A stretch of DNA of 18,903 bases from CAZPHU01 sp964586285 (GTDB lineage Bacteria > Fibrobacterota > Chitinivibrionia > Chitinivibrionales > CAYFVL01): assembly GCA_964586285.1 (NCBI GenBank), contig CAZPHU010000076.1, positions 1-18,903 of the forward strand. The letters are read 5' to 3'. The translations under genes and the position numbers were made by a program. The notes under the pieces are model-generated. The model was given only the letters and a program-made list of their open reading frames with translations. It ran no database searches and had not been told where the DNA came from. Each line of letters begins with the position of its first letter. The first letter of the stretch is position 1. Shown piece after piece: positions 7,063-14,558 of this stretch.

Positions 7063-10000
7063 ACTACTTTTTTTTCTGTACCTGCTGCTTTCATCGCCGC
7101 TTTTTGCCGGAGAATCAGTCATACATGACTTTACTTCACCCCATTCCTCCACTAATCTCATACTTCAAGACAGCATCCGTTTAGACTATATCGGTTGGCA
7201 AACCACGCGCGTTTACGGAAACCACTCCCCGGGAGCATCAAGCGGAACCTATGCGCCCGATGTGATCTCTTTGGGAGACGGGGCTTTTACCTTCTACTGG
7301 GCCGAATACGGCGGTGATGGAATAGATACTGTTTTTAGCCGAACCGTAAAAACAGAAGAAATGCAGACACCAATCGGCCTCAGATCCGTCGTATCCGACC
7401 ACGGACGAACCGATTTAGGCTACCTTCACGCATCAGCCGGTAAATCGGGGCTACTGGTCACATATGTGGACAGGGGAGCTGTAGGAGCCCTTGTCGCAAC
7501 AAACGCAAGCGACACTGTAGTCATTTTCCCAGACGACTCCAAGAGTCCGCACAGCTCGATTGCGCATTGCTCAAATGACACATTCGTGGTGGTTCATCGA
7601 GTACACACCCGCAGCATTTCGATACATAAGGTTTTGTCCAACCCCGGTATAATATCGCTTGTGAAAAGCAAAGACTCCGTTGCGGTATTCTGCGAGGACT
7701 CGCTTATTATGAACAACCCTTCGGTAGCTGTTGACAGTGGCGGAAATATTCTGTTGCTTGTCAGTCGGGGAAGCTTCAATCAGGATAAACGGCTGGACTA
7801 CAGATTACTAGATCCCGATTTCAACAGGCTGGATGCGGGAGTTTTGGCTTCTGGAATATCGGTGAATCCTGGATACACATATTGTGAAGATGCACCTGTG
7901 GTAAGCCATGCCAAAAACAGGTTCGCATCTCTTTACTGGTCCGAAAACGGACTGTATCTGGATACCATGTACGTTGATAATTCCGGTAAACTCCACACAA
8001 ATAGTATACAACTGGCTTCCGGGCAGGGGTATCGATCCACCGCAATAGCGACCTCCGGGAATTATCTGTTTTGTGCATGGAAAGGCAAGAGAACTACCTC
8101 CTCCGAGAGAATCGAAGGGGTAAGGTATGTAGTGGACAATGGAGTTGTGCAGTTCGGCACTGCCGAATACTTTACTTTCAGCGATAACAGCGTTGCTGTC
8201 GACAGTCTTGAAGTAAACGCTGCCATAGACACTTCGGGAAATATGGCGGTAGTATGGCGTGATGGTGAGACCGATATCGTCGCTTCTCTCTGGGCGCAAA
8301 GGGGCATAAGGCATCCGGCCGGATCATGGACCGGCCCGGTTAAGAGCATGGGGGAGCTTGATGGCGATTCTACCATGGTTACCGGCATGAGCATAACCCC
8401 CGGGGGAGGAAGCGGTACTGCGCAAGGTTGGTTGCGGGTGGGGCCGGTGAGTGAGCCGAGCGGTCAATGGAGTCAATGGCTGCCCTTGAGTGATCAGTCC
8501 AATTGGATGCAAAGCACCAAAGGAACCAATGAATATTATCAGGTGAAGCTGGACCTTTACAGAGATCAGGTGGATACAATCTTTTCACCGTCGGTAAAAC
8601 AAACCCGCATCGAATGGAACGTAAAGCCTTCAATCACCGGTGTAGATTCACTGAAGGTTAACGGCAGGTTGGTTCAGGGATTTACCTTTGACCGTTCGCA
8701 TACTATTTACGCACGCATGGATACGACGGATCTGTTTTTTTCGATACGTGACAAGGATACCGGTGATCAGATTGTTGGAGAGGTTAAGTGGTCTCCGAAT
8801 CAGGCTTTTTCGTTGACAGGTAACGATAATTATCACGGCCATGTTCGCCTGTTGCCGCAAAACGTGTCCGACAGCACCTACACTGTTGTTGTCCAGGCCG
8901 CCGATAATGCCGGGTGGCAAGCCGAGCCTCGGGAGTTTATGTTGGCTGCGATAAACGACATTCCGCAAATCTCCATGAAAATGGTTATGCATAAGGCCGG
9001 CCGGCAGGACACTCTGGAGGTCTCAACCGACGTACCCCTTGTCTATCTGCAGGATACCGACTCGTTTACGGTCATTTATTCGGCTGCGGATTACAACGAC
9101 CCTGATGCGGGGGCGAAAGTCATGGTCAATAATACGATAATACATTCTTTTGGAATAAGTACTCCCGGAGAGAAAACAATAAGGACAAATTCTCTGGGAA
9201 ACGCCGGTGATACAGTCAGGGTTACAGTTGAGGATCCCGATACGCTTGTGAAAAGCTCCGTTTATGTACGAGTCAACAGGCCGCCGGTGTTAAACGGCAT
9301 CCTGGTTGACACGATTTTGTACGAAGACAGTGAGCCTATGCCGGTTGCTCCTGGATTGCCGACACTTTGTTCGCTGTCGGTTGTTGATCCCAACGAGCCC
9401 TACTGGGATCAGCTCTCCTTTCAGTTTACCACTGAAACCTTTGATACAATCATCAACAAACGAGTCTTTTCGTTTGTCCCGACCCGTCAAGACTCAATCC
9501 TGCGCATAAAGGTGCGAGACCGATGGGACCGAGTCGACAGCATGGCTGTTAGACTGACTCACTCCTGGTACAGCAGGCAGGAGCAGGAAAACAGCGAGTA
9601 CCTAAGAGCGCGCAATATGCTGGCCTCACAAATCTCTTTTATCGTCGGAAGCGGGGATGCCGATACGATTTATGTCCCTCTAGTGAATGGCGGGTCTGCA
9701 CCCTTGAGGATAACAGATATCACTTTCAAGGGAGATGAAAGAAACTGGATAAATCTCGCCATACCCTCCGATACCGGATATATTATGCATGAAAGACTTC
9801 CGGGAGAAAAATTATTTGAACCTTTTACGATTGAGCCGCTTGATACTGTGGTTACCGCTGTTTATCTGAGCGTCAATAATCTTGAGGGCGACGGTATGGT
9901 TTACGATACAATACTGATTGGGACATCCGATCCCGTTTATCCGATAGACACTCTCCCTGTCCGCCTGGAATACAACGATTTACCTCGGCTGCAAGACGTT

Positions 10001-11932
10001 GCCTTTAACTTCGAACCTAATGTTCCATACTGGGAAGTTCTGGGAAAGAGGACTGCCGGCAGTCGCGATTACATTCTTCCGCCTCACGCGAGATTGAGGG
10101 TAAACTTTTCTGAGCCGATGGATTCGGCTTCGGCAAGAGAGTCGATCAGGGCCTACAGCGTCCTTGATTCTTTACACACAGGACAGACCGTCCCGATCGA
10201 TTTAAATCACGTCTGGAGCGGCGGCGCTACGACACTGGAACTGATTCCTTCTTACAGGCAGGGGAGTGGCTGGGCCGGTGGGAAAAAACCTCCTGAGGGC
10301 GCGTTTATGCCGGCTGATTCGATAGCACTGATTATTTCATCGGGAATGGTTGATAAGGCGGCAACACCCAGCGGACCCAACTGCCTCGATATCGACAGGA
10401 ATTATCTGAGGGATATAGATACCGATACGCTCATTACATTCAAGGTAGACAGCGCGAAGTTTGAACTTGTATCTGTAAGCCCTGCTCCCGGCAGTATAAA
10501 CATCGACCCGACACAACCGATTACATTGACGTTTTCATCACAGGTGCTGCCGGGAACAGTGGACACTTCGCGAGAGAATAATCGTTCCCTGAGAATCATG
10601 AGCATGTATATGAGTCGGATAGATCCACAGCGTCAGATCGTGTTCGATACAGTTTATATTCAAGACAAGAGTGTGATTTTCAAACCTCGTAAACGGTTTT
10701 TCTATTCCGATTCGGTATACTGTTACTACCACGGAGTCAGCGCGCGGGACAGTCTGGGATACTCGGCGGATATAGACAGAGACGGAATACCCGCTCATTT
10801 CATCGATTCATCATCACGGGAAGACGATTTCGTGTGGAACTTTTATGTGGCCGGCAATCCCAACAAGGGAACGAGCCCGACCGCCGGTCAACGAAATGTT
10901 TCGGTATTTACCGATATTACACTGCATTTTCAACAGCCTGTACATGCCGGTATCGTCGACACGAGTAAGGCAGGCAATCGAACTTTGGAAGTCAGGTCAA
11001 AGTACAGTAACGGGCAGCGGCTTTCTTTTGAAAGCGTGCTGATCGATGGAGAGAAGGCGACATTTAAACTGGCGCAACGCCTCTCTTATCTGGACAGCGT
11101 CCATTGCATCTATAACGGGTTGATAACGGATGATTCGACCTACTTTTCTATCGATCCGGGCCGGGACCGATATGTAACCACCGGCGATTACCGTGAGTGG
11201 TCCTTTTTTGTGGAGCCTCTGAGAGTCGTTTCCGTTTATCCCGACAGCGCAAGTTTAAGAGCAACTATACGAAATCCCCTTTCAATCGAGTTTAGCGGAC
11301 CGGTTTCTCCGCGTCTGTTTGACACCACCTTAAACGAAGAGAAAAACAAAAGTTTCCGGTTCTATTCGACCTACAGTGCCGGAAATCCCTTACCCGTGCG
11401 TGACATTCGTTTTTCTCCGGACAGTCAAGTCGTGACGGTCATACCCGAGTTGGCTTTTTACAGCAAAGACAGTGTTTTTTGCCGCTTTTCCGGTTTCTCC
11501 GATGTGTATAGATATTCGGACCTGAGTGAATTTCTACCGGGGGATTCCGGAGGGGTTTACGGCTCCTATTCCTGGCATTTTAAAACGGAGAATGCGGGTT
11601 TTTACACATACCCAAATCCATACAAACCCGGCGAGGACAGACGGCACAGGGCACTTGGGGGAATATGGTTCAAAAACCTTCACACGCTTAAAAAAGGCAT
11701 TACATCGGTTAACATACGTGTGTTCACAATCAATACCCATCCTGTTTTTGACGCGCAAAAGGCCGGGTATGAAATAGAATTCGAGGAGGGGAGTTCTTCC
11801 CACAAGCCGGAGTGGTTCTGGAATGCGCGAAACAATAAAGGAAATCCTCTCGCATCGGGTATTTATCTTTATGCTGTATACGACCCCCGGGGAGATATCC
11901 TGCTTAGAGGTAAGCTCATGATCATCCGCTGA
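6998..11932 (+). CDS. Giant secreted multidomain protein with FlgD-Ig/T9SS-type C-terminal domain
   Basis: The product is about 1644 aa and has no predicted catalytic domain. I start it at ATG 6998 (ATG 7001 is equally possible) because AGGAA at 6985-6989 is well spaced. An upstream in-frame ATG at 6968 lies deeper in fliJ. Residues 23-36 are a hydrophobic core ending LFA|GES, a Sec signal peptide. Residues about 80-430 hold seven repeats of the type SxxIDTSGNMAVVWRDG, probably a seven-bladed propeller. About 430-990 looks like beta-sandwich/Ig-like modules, including a DUF1573-like segment near 870-990. About 994-1530 holds four Big_5-like repeats (each with TLTFSSQV or similar). The last about 112 residues begin YPNPYKPGE and run through WFWNARNNKGNPLASGIYLYAV to GKLMIIR, like FlgD_ig or T9SS type A sorting domains. 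It is likely an exported surface or adhesive protein; its role is inferred. Confidence 0.9.
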   Translation: MMYRRVSFYAGNCPQPFSRTAKLLFFLYLLLSSPLFAGESVIHDFTSPHSSTNLILQDSIRLDYIGWQTTRVYGNHSPGASSGTYAPDVISLGDGAFTFYWAEYGGDGIDTVFSRTVKTEEMQTPIGLRSVVSDHGRTDLGYLHASAGKSGLLVTYVDRGAVGALVATNASDTVVIFPDDSKSPHSSIAHCSNDTFVVVHRVHTRSISIHKVLSNPGIISLVKSKDSVAVFCEDSLIMNNPSVAVDSGGNILLLVSRGSFNQDKRLDYRLLDPDFNRLDAGVLASGISVNPGYTYCEDAPVVSHAKNRFASLYWSENGLYLDTMYVDNSGKLHTNSIQLASGQGYRSTAIATSGNYLFCAWKGKRTTSSERIEGVRYVVDNGVVQFGTAEYFTFSDNSVAVDSLEVNAAIDTSGNMAVVWRDGETDIVASLWAQRGIRHPAGSWTGPVKSMGELDGDSTMVTGMSITPGGGSGTAQGWLRVGPVSEPSGQWSQWLPLSDQSNWMQSTKGTNEYYQVKLDLYRDQVDTIFSPSVKQTRIEWNVKPSITGVDSLKVNGRLVQGFTFDRSHTIYARMDTTDLFFSIRDKDTGDQIVGEVKWSPNQAFSLTGNDNYHGHVRLLPQNVSDSTYTVVVQAADNAGWQAEPREFMLAAINDIPQISMKMVMHKAGRQDTLEVSTDVPLVYLQDTDSFTVIYSAADYNDPDAGAKVMVNNTIIHSFGISTPGEKTIRTNSLGNAGDTVRVTVEDPDTLVKSSVYVRVNRPPVLNGILVDTILYEDSEPMPVAPGLPTLCSLSVVDPNEPYWDQLSFQFTTETFDTIINKRVFSFVPTRQDSILRIKVRDRWDRVDSMAVRLTHSWYSRQEQENSEYLRARNMLASQISFIVGSGDADTIYVPLVNGGSAPLRITDITFKGDERNWINLAIPSDTGYIMHERLPGEKLFEPFTIEPLDTVVTAVYLSVNNLEGDGMVYDTILIGTSDPVYPIDTLPVRLEYNDLPRLQDVAFNFEPNVPYWEVLGKRTAGSRDYILPPHARLRVNFSEPMDSASARESIRAYSVLDSLHTGQTVPIDLNHVWSGGATTLELIPSYRQGSGWAGGKKPPEGAFMPADSIALIISSGMVDKAATPSGPNCLDIDRNYLRDIDTDTLITFKVDSAKFELVSVSPAPGSINIDPTQPITLTFSSQVLPGTVDTSRENNRSLRIMSMYMSRIDPQRQIVFDTVYIQDKSVIFKPRKRFFYSDSVYCYYHGVSARDSLGYSADIDRDGIPAHFIDSSSREDDFVWNFYVAGNPNKGTSPTAGQRNVSVFTDITLHFQQPVHAGIVDTSKAGNRTLEVRSKYSNGQRLSFESVLIDGEKATFKLAQRLSYLDSVHCIYNGLITDDSTYFSIDPGRDRYVTTGDYREWSFFVEPLRVVSVYPDSASLRATIRNPLSIEFSGPVSPRLFDTTLNEEKNKSFRFYSTYSAGNPLPVRDIRFSPDSQVVTVIPELAFYSKDSVFCRFSGFSDVYRYSDLSEFLPGDSGGVYGSYSWHFKTENAGFYTYPNPYKPGEDRRHRALGGIWFKNLHTLKKGITSVNIRVFTINTHPVFDAQKAGYEIEFEEGSSSHKPEWFWNARNNKGNPLASGIYLYAVYDPRGDILLRGKLMIIR

Positions 11933-11936
11933 ATAC

Positions 11937-11957
11937 GGCGGCTTTGGACCGGCCGCT
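11937..11957. repeat. Weak inverted repeat after the giant gene
   Basis: GGCGGCT (11937-11943) can pair with GGCCGCT (11951-11957) using two G-U pairs, around a 7-base loop, starting five bases after the stop. There is no U-tract downstream, so I do not call it a terminator. The rest of the 151-base gap up to 12084 contains the small leader ORF described separately. Confidence 0.2.
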
Positions 11958-12039
11958 CCTCAAATAAACCCCTGTCTTTAAAATACGGAATAGCCCCCAA
12001 AAATGAAATGGATGCTGTTAGACTGGGGAGGCGGGATAA

Positions 12040-12078
12040 ATGTTATTTTACTGTATCGTTTTTCTCAACTTTCGGTAA
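12040..12078 (+). CDS. Possible 12-aa leader peptide upstream of the PLD gene
   Basis: An ATG at 12040 with a strong SD (GGGGAGG, 12025-12031, 8-base spacing) opens the frame MLFYCIVFLNFR, stopping with TAA at 12076-12078. The PLD-family ATG lies five bases after this stop and has no SD of its own, so ribosomes ending here could reinitiate there. This is a pattern seen directly. Function as a leader is inference, and a frame this short can occur by chance. Confidence 0.3.
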   Translation: MLFYCIVFLNFR

Positions 12079-12083
12079 ATCTC

Positions 12084-12614
12084 ATGAGTATTGAATTCAT
12101 TACAAACAGAAACATATACGAGAGAGTCATTCGGGAAATGATTCCCCACGCTTCCGAATTCGTGTGGATAGCTACGGCCGACCTGAAGGACTTGCATGTG
12201 AAGAAAGGCAGAGGGTTTGTACCGTTTCTTGAAACGCTGTCTGATCTGGTAAAGAGCGGAGTAGAGGTGAGACTGATTCATGCACGTGAACCGGGGAGTG
12301 CTTTCAGAGAAGATTTTGACCGCTACCCGAATCTGATTGAAGGGCTTGAGCGGATGCTGTGTCCCCGAGTTCATTTTAAAAGTGTAGTTGTCGACGGAGC
12401 ATCCGCATACGCGGGCAGCGCCAATCTGACCGGAGCGGGAATGGGGGCAAAAAGTATTCACAAACGCAATTTTGAATTGGGATTTATCGTGCGTGATGAA
12501 CAGATGGTAGAGCAGATCATGGAACAGTTTGACGAAGTCTGGCGCGGTGAGTACTGCGAATCGTGTAAAAGAAAGCAGTATTGTTTGGACGCTTATTTCG
12601 ATGACTCAGTTTGA
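12084..12614 (+). CDS. Phospholipase D-fold protein with single HKD motif and Cys cluster
   Basis: The 176-aa product carries one PLD catalytic motif, H97-x-K99-x4-D104, followed by GSANLTGAG (111-119), the standard second half of an HKD active site. Proteins of the PLD superfamily cleave phosphodiesters of lipids or nucleic acids. Single-motif members such as bacterial Nuc act as dimers. There is no signal peptide, suggesting a cytoplasmic role. Unusually, the C-terminus has C158-x2-C161-x5-C167, a possible metal-binding knuckle, which would favour a nucleic-acid role over lipid hydrolysis; this is inference. I chose ATG 12084; an upstream in-frame ATG at 12003 has no SD and adds a non-family segment. 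The 3' end overlaps the opposing glycosyltransferase by 9 bases. Confidence 0.82.
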   Translation: MSIEFITNRNIYERVIREMIPHASEFVWIATADLKDLHVKKGRGFVPFLETLSDLVKSGVEVRLIHAREPGSAFREDFDRYPNLIEGLERMLCPRVHFKSVVVDGASAYAGSANLTGAGMGAKSIHKRNFELGFIVRDEQMVEQIMEQFDEVWRGEYCESCKRKQYCLDAYFDDSV

Positions 12615-13583
12615 TCGGATCCATTGCAGTATCAGACTGACTCTGTCGACCGGTTTATGATATAAGAGCGCGTGTTTGTAACCTTGCAAGGCTATTCTTT
12701 GCCTTTCACTCTCATTCTTCAGAAAATAATAAGCCGCTTTGATTGCTTTTTCGATGGAATCTTTATCGCGGGCGTCGTATATAAAACAATCTCGCTCATG
12801 AACAAAGGGAAAAGCGCTGGGAATAGCCGTTTTGTCCATAAAAACCATCCCGCCGGAAGAGAAAGCCTCCCATGTTCTGCTGTCGCCGTCGTGATTATCA
12901 GGATAGGCGGTGAAAACGATTTTTGCGCGTTTGAGAGTATACAGATAGTTTAGAAAAGGATTGTTGTTTTGCGGCTCAAATATCGACCTGCGCCCGACAG
13001 CCGCCGCTGCGGTTGGCATTCCAATGTGTGAATCTGGAAAGCGGGATTGGTGATTTTTAAGGGCGCTTAGTACCTGAAATCTCCTTTTGCCGATTATTGG
13101 GTTATGCGGAAAAAGGCATGCGACACTGATATCCTTCTCTTTGGGTATTTCGACCGCGAAGTATTCATCCAGTAAACTGTAGTCCATCGGAAGAACCGGC
13201 TTTTGAAGAGGCGCTCGATCGTCACGATCGTAGCCGATCGGCCAGGATCGTTTGACATAAGCACCGCAGTTGACAAGACGAGCGGTATCGATTTGGTGAC
13301 TGTCCTTGAAATCGTAGTATATGACTTTTCCCCACAGGTGATGCCGATCAAGAAACCTGTCGATTTCATCAAAACCGAAATGCTCATCATTAGCCCTGAA
13401 AATATAGTCTGCATCAAGCAGTGATACTCCAAGGTGAGCATCGGCTGGAGAAACAACTTTTCCCAGCGAAATAAACGGCATCGAGAAACTGACCGATATT
13501 TCCGGATGTTTCAACAGCCCCTGAGATATCATTGAAGGATATCTCGAACCGCGATTGAAATTAAAAAGATGTACTACTCGCAT
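12606..13583 (-). CDS. CgeB-like family 1 glycosyltransferase
   Basis: The 325-aa product resembles the CgeB/YkvP-type glycosyltransferases (GT-B fold, Glyco_trans_1_2). Near the C-terminus is the diagnostic segment FLNYLYTLKRAKIVFTAYPD (210-229), then DSRTWEAFSSGGMVFMDK (234-251), where the Glu and the Ser-Gly-Gly loop bind the nucleotide sugar. The N-terminal half begins with a beta-strand (MRVVHLFNF) without the classic glycine loop, as is common in this group. There is no membrane segment. The likely role is transfer of a sugar onto a surface polymer or protein, with acceptor unknown. GAGAAG lies just upstream of the ATG. It converges with the PLD gene (9-base tail overlap), and no second glycosylation gene is nearby. 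Confidence 0.78.
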   Translation of the reverse strand: MRVVHLFNFNRGSRYPSMISQGLLKHPEISVSFSMPFISLGKVVSPADAHLGVSLLDADYIFRANDEHFGFDEIDRFLDRHHLWGKVIYYDFKDSHQIDTARLVNCGAYVKRSWPIGYDRDDRAPLQKPVLPMDYSLLDEYFAVEIPKEKDISVACLFPHNPIIGKRRFQVLSALKNHQSRFPDSHIGMPTAAAAVGRRSIFEPQNNNPFLNYLYTLKRAKIVFTAYPDNHDGDSRTWEAFSSGGMVFMDKTAIPSAFPFVHERDCFIYDARDKDSIEKAIKAAYYFLKNESERQRIALQGYKHALLYHKPVDRVSLILQWIRSN

Positions 13584-13749
13584 AACTTCTCAATACCACT
13601 TAATCTAATGTTTCTGAATGTTTTATATCTTCTGCTTTCTCACTCAAGATACTCTGTCATATACAACTTGCTTGATTCCTGAACCTCTTTATACCGCAGA
13701 TTATGAAATTCGCCACTAGAGAATCGCTCGGCTCAGTTCCATAAAAAAA

Positions 13750-13774
13750 GAACCGGCGCTGGTAGCGCCGGTTC
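13750..13774 (-). terminator. Intrinsic terminator of the minus-strand cluster
   Basis: A perfect 11-bp GC-rich stem (13750-13760 with 13764-13774) closes a 3-base loop. On the minus strand it is followed directly by seven U residues (A-tract at 13743-13749 on the + strand). It lies 59 bases downstream of the 71-aa gene and would end its transcript. On the + strand no U-tract follows, so it acts in one direction. It also insulates the glycosyltransferase gene from upstream read-through. Confidence 0.93.
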
Positions 13775-13833
13775 AATATATGTTACTCATTGCTGGGCTG
13801 TGGAGAATGCCTCCGTTATTCCGGCTTTACATT

Positions 13834-14049
13834 TCAGACGGGCTCGGGAATATATACATTGCGCACATGGATCATATTTTTCAGCACGTCCACCATCATA
13901 TCGTAATCTTCGAAACAACGGGTCTGAAGTGTGACCAGAAGCTCATCATGACCTATTACGACCTTTTTTACATTGCTGATATATTTCAAAATCGAAGCTA
14001 AAAATGTTTCTTTTCCGCTTTCAACGTCCAATATGACTGTTGATTGCAT
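13834..14049 (-). CDS. Stand-alone ferredoxin-like small protein (Lrp/AsnC RAM-like)
   Basis: The 71-aa product looks like a single beta-alpha-beta-beta-alpha-beta unit: strand TVILDVE, helix KETFLASILKYI, strands VKKVVIGH and ELLVTLQTR, helix DYDMMVDVLKNMI, strand VRNVYIPE. This order and the GKE...V..V...DELLVT pattern resemble the ligand-binding RAM domain of Lrp/AsnC regulators without the DNA-binding half. NapD-like chaperones share the fold and are an alternative. The start is well supported by AAGGAG (14060-14065 region, minus strand) before the ATG. It has its own promoter candidate (14083-14110) and a strong terminator (13750-13774), so it is probably expressed as a separate short transcript. 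Function unknown; a small-molecule sensor or partner domain is inference. Confidence 0.8.
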   Translation of the reverse strand: MQSTVILDVESGKETFLASILKYISNVKKVVIGHDELLVTLQTRCFEDYDMMVDVLKNMIHVRNVYIPEPV

Positions 14050-14082
14050 AAGGGTTTCTCCTTAAAAATGAGGTAAATGATA

Positions 14083-14110
14083 GTGTACTATTCGCACACA
14101 ATTTTGGCAA
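14083..14110 (-). promoter_or_regulatory. Candidate promoter of the 71-aa gene
   Basis: On the minus strand TTGCCA (14110-14105) and TACACT (14088-14083) are 16 bases apart, matching sigma70 at five and four of six positions. Initiation would fall near 14076, leaving a short leader with the SD. Placement directly before a gene with its own terminator supports it. It is called by eye only. Confidence 0.45.
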
Positions 14111-14133
14111 ATAAAAATAAGGAGAAATTGCTG

Positions 14134-14502
14134 CTAGATTCTAAGTGGATAGGTGCCGACCCGATTGTAATCGGACAGGCGCCGTTGATCAGCGCGTACC
14201 TTACCGTACTTTGTCAAACCATCCTGCGGATGAGATGAGGGACGAAAGGCACAGACCGGAATGTGGTGTTGACCTGCCCTCTGTACACTCATTTTGGGAA
14301 TAGTAACAAAGAGGGTAGAGTGCTGCTTATGTTCTTTGCAGGGGGTGTCTTCGTCTTGCGAATATGCCGTTTTATCGCTTGAGCAGCTCACAGCACGTAG
14401 ACTGTCGACGTGCGCCGCACAAAAATTTTGTACTAAATTGTGTGCGGCGGATATTCGACCGAAAGACAAGACGAAAAACAAAATATATACATGATACTTC
14501 AT
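14134..14502 (-). CDS. Doubtful 122-aa secreted protein ORF
   Basis: I do not recognise this product. Its first about 19 residues (MKYHVYILFFVLSFGRISA) have the form of a signal peptide with a possible cut before AHN. The remainder is polar, with four Cys and many His (CKEHKQHS, AGQHHIPVC), which could suggest a metal-binding periplasmic protein. It lies 56 bases after the stop of the enzyme I fusion on the same strand, so it could share that transcript. Against it: no clear SD precedes the ATG, and the region carries two sizeable inverted repeats that a structured RNA or DNA site would explain as well. If it is not a gene, 14050-14558 is a 500-base noncoding stretch containing only those structures and the promoter at 14083-14110. 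Confidence 0.4.
   Translation of the reverse strand: MKYHVYILFFVLSFGRISAAHNLVQNFCAAHVDSLRAVSCSSDKTAYSQDEDTPCKEHKQHSTLFVTIPKMSVQRAGQHHIPVCAFRPSSHPQDGLTKYGKVRADQRRLSDYNRVGTYPLRI
14152..14183. repeat. Nested inverted repeat
   Basis: An inner stem CCGAT/ATCGG (14161-14165, 14170-14174) around TGTA is enclosed by GGTGCC/GGCGCC (14152-14157, 14178-14183), with symmetrical 3-base internal loops. As + strand RNA the outer stem is complete with one G-U pair; on the minus strand it has one mismatch. No U-tract follows on either strand. Confidence 0.4.
14404..14459. repeat. Large imperfect inverted repeat
   Basis: CGCCGCACA (14413-14421) is exactly complementary to TGTGCGGCG (14441-14449) around a 19-base AT-rich loop. 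An outer GTCGA/TCGAC pair (14404-14408, 14455-14459) extends it past a small internal loop. It lies inside the doubtful 122-aa frame. It could be a binding site, an RNA hairpin, or the remains of a mobile repeat; only a search for further copies would tell. Confidence 0.45.
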
Positions 14503-14558
14503 AGAAAAAATATTCGTTAATAATCCAGAAATATTGCGGGAAGGGTTGAAAAAGGGGT

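Noticed and set aside
12003..12083. 27-residue N-terminal extension of the PLD protein.
   Set aside because: ATG 12003 has no SD and the added segment lies outside the PLD fold. The strong SD in this stretch points to a different frame.
14128..14238. 36-codon + strand frame starting TTG after AAGGAG.
   Set aside because: SD-start spacing is only 3 bases and no terminator or family support exists. The SD-like sequence is probably incidental.
14221..14252. Hammerhead-ribozyme-like core (GGATGAG...CGAAA on the + strand).
   Set aside because: The invariant U of CUGAUGA is G here, and no stem II can form between the two core pieces. It is a chance resemblance.
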